Assembly (NCBI GenBank): GCA_024230695.1
Contig: JAAERC010000171.1
Location: 1-8,126 of the forward strand
Length of the DNA stretch: 8,126 nucleotides
Reading direction: 5' to 3'
Source: Candidatus Zixiibacteriota bacterium
Lineage (GTDB): Bacteria > Zixibacteria > MSB-5A5 > GN15 > PGXB01
Positions within the stretch are counted from its first letter, which is position 1. Each line of letters starts with the position of its first letter. A program made the translations under genes and the position numbers. The notes beneath the pieces are model-generated. The model saw only the letters and a program-made list of their open reading frames with translations, searched no databases and had not been told where the DNA came from. Positions 1 to 7,255 of this stretch are shown here, in pieces.

Positions 1-84
1 TCACCTTAAATTTGCTCCTTCCAAAATATTATACGTTCTAATGTATATAGACGAATCAAAACAGACAATATTTAATTTTTTTAT
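1..84 (-). promoter_or_regulatory. Operon 3' end with possible start signals of another minus-strand gene
   Basis: Reading the minus strand after the last permease stop, there is no hairpin followed by a T-run. Instead a perfect TATAAT occurs at 33-28, followed by GGAAGGAG at 22-15, and a GTG at 4-2, 10 nt after it. This looks like the ribosome site and perhaps promoter of a further gene that begins at the window edge. The -35 region is weak and the gene body is outside the window, so both promoter and gene remain tentative. Confidence 0.4.
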
Positions 85-1329
85 TTATTCGTAACGAAGA
101 GATTCTATCGGGTCTACCTTCGCGGCCCTGTATGCGGGATACAAACCGGCTATCAGCCCAACAGTAATTGCGACCGAAAACCCTAAAATCATAAATAATG
201 TAGAGATCCCAAATGGTAATGGGGTAAGCATACCTATCAAAAGAGAGGTTCCAACACCACCTAACACACCGAGTAATCCCCCGCTTCCTGATAAAGTCAT
301 AGCTTCGATAAGAAACTGCCAGAGAATGTTATTTCGTTTAGCCCCGATTGCTTTTCGAACGCCGATCTCGCGTGTACGTTCAGTGACCGAAACCAGCATA
401 ATATTCATCACGCCAACCCCCCCGACCATTAGGCCCACCGATGAGATTATTATCATGGCAATATATATATACTGAGTAATATTACCAATCATCTCACGAA
501 TGTTCTCCTGACCAAAAACTGCGAAATCATTGTCTTTTTCATAAGGGACATGACGGGCCTGACGAAGAATAGATATAATTTCTTCTTTGGCATCATCGAT
601 TTTTTCTGCCGATTGGGCACTGGCAACTAAAAGAAGAGCCTTATCCCAAGGTACCATTTTCAATTTAGTGGTTAACGGAATAACGACCTTATTGTTATCG
701 GTCTCATCGAACATATTTTCCTGTTCTTCAATAACACCAACAACGGTGAACCGATAGTTGTTAACTCTTATTTGTTTTCCAATCGGATCCTCATTATCAA
801 ACAGTGCCTCCTGAACGTCTGATCCAATAACACAAACCTGGGCTCGGGTATCATCATCGACTTTGGTAATAAAACGACCCTGGCTTAAGGATGTATTGTG
901 TACCTTCTGATAGTCTGGCCATATTCCGACAATAGTTGGGCGATTTGCTCGTTTGCCTTTATACTTTATTACATTTCCACCCCGGACTCGATGATAACGA
1001 TTTTCTGGAGATACGGCTCTGACTGAAGGACAATTTTCGCGTATTGCAATAGCCTCTGCGGGAGTCATCTCTTTTCTATTGCGTTCCTCTTCAGAAAGTT
1101 CATCAAAATCTGTCTCTGGCGCAAAACGAGTGATGTACAGGACATTGCTTCCTAAATCATCAACTGATTCCTGAACAGCGGCATCAAGTCCATTAACAAG
1201 CGAGGACATCGCAATAACTGACCAGACACCGATCAGTACGCCAAGAATAGTCAAGGCCGATCGAAATTTATTTGATTTCAAGGAATCAAACGCTAAAAAA
1301 ACGCCTTCTTTTAATTCAACAGTAGTCAT
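85..1329 (-). CDS. MacB/FtsX-type ABC permease, third copy (tandem duplicate)
   Basis: A 414-residue permease, sister of the preceding gene and of the same layout: helix 1 (about 23-45), periplasmic core domain (about 46-283), three C-terminal helices (about 287-311, 338-369, 374-399), and the coupling motif '[20 protein letters not shown]' at 309-328. The periplasmic segment 'RHVPYEKDNDF' (259-269) is the family's conserved stretch. Differences from its sister concentrate in periplasmic residues 61-260, notably around 87-95, 111-119 and 200-208, where substrate or adaptor contact would be expected. Cys100 and Cys166 are kept. The start lies 9 nt after the preceding stop without a recognisable Shine-Dalgarno, again with a GAG codon just before that stop. 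It ends the readable operon; no rho-independent terminator follows within the 84 nt left. All expected family elements are intact, so it is not a decaying copy. Confidence 0.93.
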   Translation of the reverse strand: MTTVELKEGVFLAFDSLKSNKFRSALTILGVLIGVWSVIAMSSLVNGLDAAVQESVDDLGSNVLYITRFAPETDFDELSEEERNRKEMTPAEAIAIRENCPSVRAVSPENRYHRVRGGNVIKYKGKRANRPTIVGIWPDYQKVHNTSLSQGRFITKVDDDTRAQVCVIGSDVQEALFDNEDPIGKQIRVNNYRFTVVGVIEEQENMFDETDNNKVVIPLTTKLKMVPWDKALLLVASAQSAEKIDDAKEEIISILRQARHVPYEKDNDFAVFGQENIREMIGNITQYIYIAMIIISSVGLMVGGVGVMNIMLVSVTERTREIGVRKAIGAKRNNILWQFLIEAMTLSGSGGLLGVLGGVGTSLLIGMLTPLPFGISTLFMILGFSVAITVGLIAGLYPAYRAAKVDPIESLRYE

Positions 1330-1338
1330 GCAGATATT

Positions 1339-2589
1339 TTACTCGTATCGTAATGATTCAATTGGATCGACACTGGCGGCTTTATAGGCCGGGTAAATCC
1401 CAGCCGTCAAACCGACCGTGACGGCGACGGCAAAGCCCAGAAAAATAAATACCGGTGAGACGCCAAAAGGAAGCGGTGACACCGCTCCAATTAACAAAGC
1501 TGTCCCAACACCAAAAATAATACCAAGAATCCCCCCAGAGCCAGACAAGGTCATAGCTTCGATTAAAAACTGCCAGAGAATATTGTTTCGTTTGGCTCCA
1601 ATTGCTTTGCGAACCCCGATTTCCCGAGTTCTTTCAGTCACAGACACTAACATAATATTCATAACACCGACACCGCCGACCATCAGACCAACCGATGAGA
1701 TAATAATCATAGCAATATAAATATATTTGGTAATATTACCGACCATTTCACGAATACTTTCCTGCCCAAAGACGGCAAAATCGTTGTCTTTATCGTACGG
1801 TACTTTTCTGACTTTTCGTAAGGCCGAAATGATCTGTTCCTGAGCTTCATCGAGTTCCTCTAATGAATTTGCGGAAACCATCAAAGTCAATGCCTTATCC
1901 GATGGCAATATTTTTTCATAAGTCTTAAGTGGAATAGCGACCTTGTTATTATCGCTGTCATCGCCAAGCATCGCCTCAAGTTTCTCCCTTACTCCAACAA
2001 CCGTAAAACGATAATTATTAACTCGTATCTGTTTGCCTATTGGATCTTCATTAGGGAACAATGCCTCATTTACATCAGAACCAATAACACAGACCATGCC
2101 CTTTATTTCATTGTCTGTAAAGCTTATAAATCTGCCAGCACTTACAGATAAATTATGTACCTTTTGATACGATGGCCGCACTCCGACCAAAGCGGGACGA
2201 TTGGCCTTACGACCTTTATATTTGACTGAGTTTCCATCCCGACCACTTCCCCAATGATGATTTTCTGGTGATACATCAGAAACTGCCGGACAATTTTCTA
2301 AAATGGCATCGGCTTCCATAGTGGTGATCCATTTTCTATTTTGGTCTTCCTCAGAAAGATCATCATAATCGGTTTCGGGCGGGAAACGATCAACAAACAA
2401 AACATTACTTCCAATTTTATCAATCGAATCCTGCACGGCACTATCAAGTCCATTCACCAATGATGTCATTGCGATAACTGACCAGACACCTATCAAAACA
2501 CCTAGTATTGTTAGTGCAGAGCGAAACTTATTTGATTTAAGAGAATCTAAGGCCAGTAAAACACCTTCTTTTAATTCAACAGTAGTCAT
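1339..2589 (-). CDS. MacB/FtsX-type ABC permease, second copy (tandem duplicate)
   Basis: A 416-residue permease with the same layout: helix 1 (about 23-46, containing 'GVLIGVWSVIAM'), a periplasmic core domain (about 47-285), and three C-terminal helices (about 289-313, 340-371, 376-401). The coupling motif '[20 protein letters not shown]' is at 311-330. It is about 74% identical by my hand alignment to the next gene, including 65 identical residues in a row (289-353), while the periplasmic residues 61-262 account for most of the differences. Cys100 and Cys167 are shared with the duplicate. It starts 5 nt after the previous stop and lacks a real Shine-Dalgarno sequence; only the GAG codon before that stop lies at a suitable distance, so re-initiation by ribosomes finishing the preceding gene is likely. 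It should dimerise, as MacB permeases do, with itself or a sister permease. Confidence 0.93.
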   Translation of the reverse strand: MTTVELKEGVLLALDSLKSNKFRSALTILGVLIGVWSVIAMTSLVNGLDSAVQDSIDKIGSNVLFVDRFPPETDYDDLSEEDQNRKWITTMEADAILENCPAVSDVSPENHHWGSGRDGNSVKYKGRKANRPALVGVRPSYQKVHNLSVSAGRFISFTDNEIKGMVCVIGSDVNEALFPNEDPIGKQIRVNNYRFTVVGVREKLEAMLGDDSDNNKVAIPLKTYEKILPSDKALTLMVSANSLEELDEAQEQIISALRKVRKVPYDKDNDFAVFGQESIREMVGNITKYIYIAMIIISSVGLMVGGVGVMNIMLVSVTERTREIGVRKAIGAKRNNILWQFLIEAMTLSGSGGILGIIFGVGTALLIGAVSPLPFGVSPVFIFLGFAVAVTVGLTAGIYPAYKAASVDPIESLRYE

Positions 2590-2594
2590 AACAA

Positions 2595-3815
2595 TTACTC
2601 ATAACTTAAGGCTTTGACTGGTTGCATCTTGGCCGCCTTCATGGCCGGATATATTCCGAAGAAAAGGCCAACACCGGTTGAGATTGATATCCCAATTATT
2701 ATTGCAAATACTGATGGGGTCATATCAAAGTTCATCAGACTGATGAGGATTTTTCCCAATATTACGCCAATGGCAATGCCAATAGCGCCTCCTCCCAAAG
2801 ATTGAATCAAGGATTCATATAAAAATTGCAGTAAAATATCTTTCTGTCTGGCACCTATTGATTTTCGAATACCGATTTCGCGAGTTCGCTCAGTTACCGA
2901 GACCATCATGATATTCATAATAATTATCCCACCAACGACTAACGATATTGATGAAACACCCACAAGTCCCATTCTGAGCACTTTAGTAATATCATTTAGT
3001 ACGGCCATAACCGCATCGGCAGTGACCATACCAAAGGTGTCATCTTTATCATAAGGTACATGACGGCGCGCGCGAAGAACAACTCTGACCTGATCCATCG
3101 CATCAGGAACATCTTCAACAGAATTAGCTTTAACAAAGATACTCATACGTCCACGGGGATCACCAAATTGTTTTGAAAATGTATGATAAGGAATAAAAAT
3201 AACTCTATCGGCATCATTACCAAAACTTGAGCCCTTCTTTTTGGCAATACCAATAATTTCATACTTGACATTATTGATTTTTATTGATTTACCAATTGGA
3301 TCGACACCCGAAAACAGTTCCTCCTGAATAGTTGTTCCTATAAAAACAACTCGACGATGAGTAAGATCTTCCTCAGCCGTAAAAAATCTACCTTGTCCTA
3401 ATTCAAAATCTATAATATCAATAATATTATATTCACTTCCGCGACAAAGTACACGTCTTAATTTATTGTTACGATATTTGATCTCAGTCCGAGTGGCCGC
3501 TGATGCCGCCACTTTGACACAATCATCGCACCCTTCCTCGATTGCTTCTACATATTCGTACTTTAATGGCTTGCGCTTCAATGCTTCAAAGAAGGCCTCA
3601 TCGGATCTGATAATGCCCATCTTGGAAACAATAAATGTTGATGGACCCATAAATTCCAATTCAGATTTGATCGATTGTTCCAAACCATCAAGCGCCGAAA
3701 TAATAGTTATAACCGATGAGACACCAATGATAACTCCTAACAAAGTCAATATCGTCCTCATCCGGTTGATACGGAGGGCATTAGCCGCCATTTTGAATAT
3801 TTCCCAAAATATCAT
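2595..3815 (-). CDS. MacB/FtsX-type ABC permease, first and most divergent copy
   Basis: A 406-residue permease with the MacB layout: membrane helix 1 (about 21-43), a large periplasmic core domain (about 44-275), and three C-terminal helices (about 279-305, 333-361, 366-390). Between helices 2 and 3 stands the hallmark '[20 protein letters not shown]' (301-320), the cytoplasmic coupling region that contacts the ATPase. The periplasmic domain carries '[13 protein letters not shown]' (251-263), a form of the conserved MacB segment. Unlike the two permeases downstream, it has a CxxC motif (C96-D-D-C99) and Cys124 in the periplasmic part. The start overlaps the ATPase stop by 4 nt, so translational coupling with the ATPase is expected. 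Its N-terminus and much of its periplasmic domain differ from the other two permeases, so it probably plays a distinct role, for instance as the common half of a heterodimer (inference). Confidence 0.92.
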   Translation of the reverse strand: MIFWEIFKMAANALRINRMRTILTLLGVIIGVSSVITIISALDGLEQSIKSELEFMGPSTFIVSKMGIIRSDEAFFEALKRKPLKYEYVEAIEEGCDDCVKVAASAATRTEIKYRNNKLRRVLCRGSEYNIIDIIDFELGQGRFFTAEEDLTHRRVVFIGTTIQEELFSGVDPIGKSIKINNVKYEIIGIAKKKGSSFGNDADRVIFIPYHTFSKQFGDPRGRMSIFVKANSVEDVPDAMDQVRVVLRARRHVPYDKDDTFGMVTADAVMAVLNDITKVLRMGLVGVSSISLVVGGIIIMNIMMVSVTERTREIGIRKSIGARQKDILLQFLYESLIQSLGGGAIGIAIGVILGKILISLMNFDMTPSVFAIIIGISISTGVGLFFGIYPAMKAAKMQPVKALSYE

Positions 3816-4528
3816 AGGCCTGTACCGTTTGCATGTTTCTCATCTGCGGAAACAAGTTCATCACTTTCAATTAAACCATCTCTAATAAACAGAATTCTGT
3901 CCGCATAAGTTGCAACATCGCGTTCATGGGTCACAATAATAATTGTATTACCCTCTTTATGCAGACGAGAGAAAAGTTGCATTATCTCAAGACCCGTTTT
4001 GGTATCAAGATTACCAGTTGGTTCATCAGCAAGGATCAGCGATGGTTCATTCACCAGAGCTCTTGCAATAGCAACGCGCTGTCTCTGCCCACCTGACAAT
4101 TCGCTGGGTCTATGAGTCATACGATCGGCCAGGTCAACGGCTGTTAATGCTTTTACGGTCTTTACTTCTCTTTCCTCTTTCGAAGTACCATTATATATCA
4201 GAGGCAATTCGACATTATGATAGGCGGTTGCTCTTGGCATAAGGTTAAAGGTCTGGAAGACAAATCCGATTTCTTTGTTTCGAATTGTTGCCAGATCATC
4301 TTCTTCCATCTGACTGACACGATTACCGGTAAAATAATACTCGCCTTTACTTGGAGTATCGAGACATCCAACCAGATTCATCAAAGTCGATTTACCCGAA
4401 CCCGATGGCCCCATGATGGCAATATAGTCACCCTTATTTATCTCTATGGATACCCCCTGAAGGGCATTGACCTGAACGGTGCCCATTTCATAGGTTTTCC
4501 AAATATCTTTAGTTTCGATTAAAGACAT
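3812..4528 (-). CDS. ABC transporter ATP-binding protein, MacB/LolD type
   Basis: A 238-residue nucleotide-binding subunit that powers the transporter from the cytoplasmic face. All catalytic elements are intact: Walker [10 protein letters not shown] (40-48), Q-loop Gln92, signature LSGGQ (144-148), Walker B ILADE (165-169), D-loop NLD (173-175) and switch His201. 'TGNLDTKTG' after Walker B and '[16 protein letters not shown]' after the Q-loop are typical of the MacB/LolD/FtsE group, which works with FtsX-like permeases. In E. coli MacB this domain is fused to the permease; here it is a free subunit of usual length for LolD-like proteins, with a short hydrophilic tail. It begins 3 nt after the adaptor stop with only a weak GGA upstream, and its TGA overlaps the next ATG (ATGA), so translation is probably coupled on both sides. 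It is the only ATPase in the window for three permeases. Confidence 0.95.
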   Translation of the reverse strand: MSLIETKDIWKTYEMGTVQVNALQGVSIEINKGDYIAIMGPSGSGKSTLMNLVGCLDTPSKGEYYFTGNRVSQMEEDDLATIRNKEIGFVFQTFNLMPRATAYHNVELPLIYNGTSKEEREVKTVKALTAVDLADRMTHRPSELSGGQRQRVAIARALVNEPSLILADEPTGNLDTKTGLEIMQLFSRLHKEGNTIIIVTHERDVATYADRILFIRDGLIESDELVSADEKHANGTGL

Positions 4529-4531
4529 AGC

Positions 4532-5872
4532 TTAATCCCGATCTTCTTCGTCTTTTTCTTCTTCTGTTTCTATTTTGTCACCATCTTTTATTGAACGAAG
4601 AGTTCTAAATGGTCCCGTGATTACTGTTTCATCTTCACCGATACCCATAACCACTTCAATACTTTTCTGATCAGCAATACCAGTTTCGACTGGAACAAAT
4701 TTGGCGGCACCATCTTTTACGACAAATACGCCTTTGACTTCTTTTTTCTCTTTTTTATCCTTCTTGCCTTTTTTGCCCTTCTCTTCCTCTTTATCGGCTT
4801 CCTCTACCTCTGTCGTTTCATCGGCAGTTGCGGCATGGGCAGTTGAAACAAGCCCACCTGAATCATCCACTTTTGCCAGAGAATCGGCATCAAGTGAACG
4901 CATCACAATTGCGCCATATGGAACCGAGAGGGCATCTATAACTTCATTGGTCACAATATCAACAGTTGCTGACATACCCGGTCTTATAAGAGTATTTATT
5001 TCTTTAAATAATACTTTTACTTTAAAATTAGTCGCCTGATCCTGGGTACCAAGGCCGCTCATTACAGCTGTATTACCGATCTCAATAACTTCGCCGGCAA
5101 ATACGGTATCAATAAAGGCATCAATTTCAATTTTGGCTTCCTGCCCAAGAACAATTTTGATGATCTCTGTCTCATCAACATCAACCTCGACTTCAAAGGT
5201 TGACATATCTGAAATCGTCATCAACGTTCTGCCTTGAGTAAAAGCATTTTGAGCCGGCGCGATCTCACCAACTTCAGCATCGATAAAAGTAATGATCCCA
5301 TCCATCGGAGATGCGATACTTGTTCTATTTAGGAAATCGACAGCCTTTTCATAACGAGCTTTTGTAGATTTGGCCTGACTCACCATTGCCTCATAGCTAT
5401 ACTTATAATTTAAGTAGGCATATTCTGCGTTTTTGTAAACTGTCTCGGAAGTAAGATCTCTATCAAAGAGTCTTTTTTGACGCTCGTACTCTTCCTCAGC
5501 TTGTTTAAAGGTTGCTTTTGAGCCATCTAAACGAGATTTTATTTCACTTAATGCATAAAGGCTCTGGTCAACATCTTTCTGAAGCTGAACCGTATCAAGA
5601 AGAACCAAAAGATCATTCTTATATATCTGCTGTCCGTCAACAACTGGAATACCGATTATCTCAGCTGTAACTTCAGCTGTAATATTTACACGTGTCTGGG
5701 GTTGGACATAACCTGAAGCAGATACTTCTTCGGTTATATCAATGATCTCAACCATTTCTGTTTTTACTTTGGTGCTTTTCTCACCGGTAGTAACGACATT
5801 GCCGACAATGATGGCAACTACTACAATACCACCTATTATCCATAACAGTTTTTTGTTTTTCCGAAAATTCAT
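4532..5872 (-). CDS. Periplasmic adaptor (membrane fusion) protein, MacA/HlyD type
   Basis: A 446-residue adaptor linking the inner-membrane ABC permeases to the TolC-like channel. A basic N-terminus and one membrane helix (about 9-28) without a lipobox or clear cleavage site suggest an uncleaved inner-membrane anchor, as in MacA. There follow the first half of a biotinyl-lipoyl-like domain (about 55-95), a coiled-coil hairpin (about 96-182) with the tip motif R131-x3-L135-x6-S142, the second lipoyl half with 'SPMDGIITF' (188-196), a beta-barrel (about 225-320, 'RPGMSATVDI' at 297-306), and a membrane-proximal domain (about 380-435). Unusual is an insert of some 55 residues (about 326-380) between the barrel and the last domain, acidic and then very lysine-rich, plus an acidic tail (435-446). 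GGAGGAG at 5878-5884 is a strong ribosome site. The stop lies 3 nt before the ATPase start. Confidence 0.92.
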   Translation of the reverse strand: MNFRKNKKLLWIIGGIVVVAIIVGNVVTTGEKSTKVKTEMVEIIDITEEVSASGYVQPQTRVNITAEVTAEIIGIPVVDGQQIYKNDLLVLLDTVQLQKDVDQSLYALSEIKSRLDGSKATFKQAEEEYERQKRLFDRDLTSETVYKNAEYAYLNYKYSYEAMVSQAKSTKARYEKAVDFLNRTSIASPMDGIITFIDAEVGEIAPAQNAFTQGRTLMTISDMSTFEVEVDVDETEIIKIVLGQEAKIEIDAFIDTVFAGEVIEIGNTAVMSGLGTQDQATNFKVKVLFKEINTLIRPGMSATVDIVTNEVIDALSVPYGAIVMRSLDADSLAKVDDSGGLVSTAHAATADETTEVEEADKEEEKGKKGKKDKKEKKEVKGVFVVKDGAAKFVPVETGIADQKSIEVVMGIGEDETVITGPFRTLRSIKDGDKIETEEEKDEEDRD

Positions 5873-5877
5873 TTTGG

Positions 5878-5884
5878 CTCCTCC
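5878..5884 (-). promoter_or_regulatory. Strong ribosome binding site of the adaptor gene
   Basis: GGAGGAG on the minus strand, 5 nt before the ATG at 5872, is the best Shine-Dalgarno match inside the operon. It falls in the largest intergenic gap (27 nt) and suggests independent, efficient initiation of the adaptor, in contrast to the coupled genes downstream. Confidence 0.75.
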
Positions 5885-5899
5885 GCCCTTAGATTAAAA

Positions 5900-7237
5900 T
5901 CACCTTACACCCATGGCATTTTCAAGTGTTGCCACAGCAATGTTATAGTCAAACTCTGATTGTATTTTATTATTTTGAGCTCTAATAAGACTTACCCTTG
6001 CATCCAATAATTCCAGAATTGTTGCCGCTCCCAGGTCATATTTTTCCTGTGTAAGAGACATATCCTCCCGAGCACTTGCTTCTGTCTCATTGGCAACCGC
6101 CAGCATCTCATTGGCACGATTCATATTCCTAAAAGCTTCCTTGACCTTCCGGGCAACATTATTCTTTTCATAAAAGAATCCGGCCCGGGCATTATTAAGA
6201 GTCACTTTGGCGCTGGAAACCGCATATTTTCTACTAAAATTCTCAAAGATAGGAAGACTTACAGTTGTTCCAATCGTCCAGGAACCATCATAATTACTAA
6301 ACTCTTTGACCTGGCTCCATCGGTCGTTTCTATAAGTTTTGCCTAAAGAAACTATCACAGTCGGTAAAAACTTTCCCCATGCAGATCGAACACCATTTTT
6401 GGCCTTACTCACATTATCCTCGGCCGCCAATAATCCCGGATAGTTACTTAAACCGTATTTTAAGGCATCGCCCTCAACACCGTTATATTCTTTGGTAGAA
6501 TAATCAGGTGAAAATTCGGTATTTGAATTTATATCTAAACCAATCAGCCAGATCAAATAAGAGCGGGCATTTTCAATCGCATTTTCAGCATCAATAAAAT
6601 CTATTCTGTCCAGACCATATTGTACCTTAGCCTTGAGAACATCTGACTTCGATGCCGAACCAACCTCAAATTTGGATTCGGCCAATTTCAAGCCCTCTTC
6701 CCCATGTTTAACCGATTCCTCACGCATCTCTTTTGTTTGAATGGCCGCCAAATAATTGAAATATCTTCTTTTAACTTCTAATATCAGACCCTGTTGAGTC
6801 ATCTCGGACACATTATTAAAGTATGATTTATTAGCCTTAGCACCCAAATAATTAAAAACATTCTGCCCGCCGTTAAAAAGCGTCAGATCAGCAGATGCGC
6901 CAAGCGAATAATTCTTGGTGAATGATTTATACCACTTATCCAAAACACCAGTATTGTAATCTGCAGGATCAGCCTTAGTACTATCGGCATACCACCAGCC
7001 ATGAGTTTCGGACACTCCTCCACTGGCTGAAATTCTGGGCAGGAAATTACCAAAAGCGTTCCAGACACCTGCATTAGCCGTTTTAACATTTCCATTGGCA
7101 CTAATAACCTCAGGATGGTTTTTCAGCGCCAAATCGATACTCTGATCAAGGGTTAATGTTTCAGCCGAGACAAATACCGACAGCAATAACAGCAGTCCTG
7201 TAAACATCAATGTTTTACGTTTGGCGAAAGGCATCAT
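5900..7237 (-). CDS. TolC-family outer membrane efflux channel
   Basis: A 445-residue outer-membrane factor expected to form a trimeric channel across the outer membrane and periplasm. Residues 1-25 form a Sec signal peptide (basic AKRK, a leucine-rich core, likely cleavage after VSA). The mature part shows the internal duplication typical of the OEP fold: 'AFGNFLPRIS' (61-70) matches 'AWGKFLPTVI' (286-295), and 'KFEVGSASKSDVLKAK' (189-204) matches 'KYDLGAATILELLDAR' (399-414). Each half carries a strand-loop-strand unit for the beta barrel. The first outer loop (about 77-109) is long and rich in Trp and Tyr. Long helices for the periplasmic tunnel fill the rest. Two ATG codons stand in tandem (7237 and 7234); AGGAG at 7243-7247 lies 5 or 8 nt upstream, so either may be used. 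The gene precedes the adaptor by 27 nt, which fits a dedicated rather than shared channel. Confidence 0.92.
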   Translation of the reverse strand: MMPFAKRKTLMFTGLLLLLSVFVSAETLTLDQSIDLALKNHPEVISANGNVKTANAGVWNAFGNFLPRISASGGVSETHGWWYADSTKADPADYNTGVLDKWYKSFTKNYSLGASADLTLFNGGQNVFNYLGAKANKSYFNNVSEMTQQGLILEVKRRYFNYLAAIQTKEMREESVKHGEEGLKLAESKFEVGSASKSDVLKAKVQYGLDRIDFIDAENAIENARSYLIWLIGLDINSNTEFSPDYSTKEYNGVEGDALKYGLSNYPGLLAAEDNVSKAKNGVRSAWGKFLPTVIVSLGKTYRNDRWSQVKEFSNYDGSWTIGTTVSLPIFENFSRKYAVSSAKVTLNNARAGFFYEKNNVARKVKEAFRNMNRANEMLAVANETEASAREDMSLTQEKYDLGAATILELLDARVSLIRAQNNKIQSEFDYNIAVATLENAMGVR

Positions 7238-7242
7238 ATTTT

Positions 7243-7248
7243 CTCCTA
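7243..7248 (-). promoter_or_regulatory. Ribosome binding site of the TolC-family gene
   Basis: TAGGAG on the minus strand lies 5 nt before the first and 8 nt before the second of two adjacent ATG codons (7237 and 7234). Both distances are workable, so the protein begins with either MMP or MP; the signal peptide is unaffected. Confidence 0.7.
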
Positions 7249-7255
7249 CGATAAA

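Larger units (their letters stand above)
85..2589 (-). repeat. Tandem gene duplication of two permeases
   Basis: The two neighbouring permease genes (85-1329 and 1339-2589) align over their full length, about 74% identical in protein. Both begin with the same 26 nt (1304-1329 and 2564-2589). Within the region encoding the 65-residue identical block I count roughly 40 nucleotide differences, nearly all at third positions and all silent, which points to an old duplication under strong purifying selection. Confidence 0.9.

Noticed and set aside
71..83. T-rich stretch that might be a terminator tail
   Set aside because: On the transcribed minus strand it reads as A-rich, no GC-rich stem precedes it, and the plus strand has no gene to terminate here.
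417..423. Run of seven C (seven G in the coding strand) within the third permease, a possible slippage or phase-variation site
   Set aside because: The reading frame is intact, the run encodes part of the conserved GGVGVMN segment, and the sister gene lacks the run at this position, so it reads as chance synonymous use.
3466..3885. Plus-strand open frame of 139 codons, and other plus-strand frames at 1418-1720, 2614-2805, 4217-4522, 4701-5039, 7593-7787 and 7663-7881
   Set aside because: Each lies opposite a well-supported minus-strand gene with intact domain motifs, and their translations show no recognisable family. The one at 4701-5039 is merely the Ser/Phe-rich complement of the adaptor's Lys/Glu tract.
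2595..4528. Reading the ATPase plus first permease as the lipoprotein-sorting system LolCDE
   Set aside because: The ATPase and permeases are related to LolD and LolC/E, but the permeases carry the MacB-type periplasmic segment (RHVPY-KD-D-F) and the operon includes its own adaptor and TolC-like channel, which Lol systems do not use.
6883..7101. Minus-strand 72-codon frame inside the TolC-family gene
   Set aside because: It overlaps the signal-distal part of a clear outer-membrane channel gene in another frame and shows no plausible protein features.
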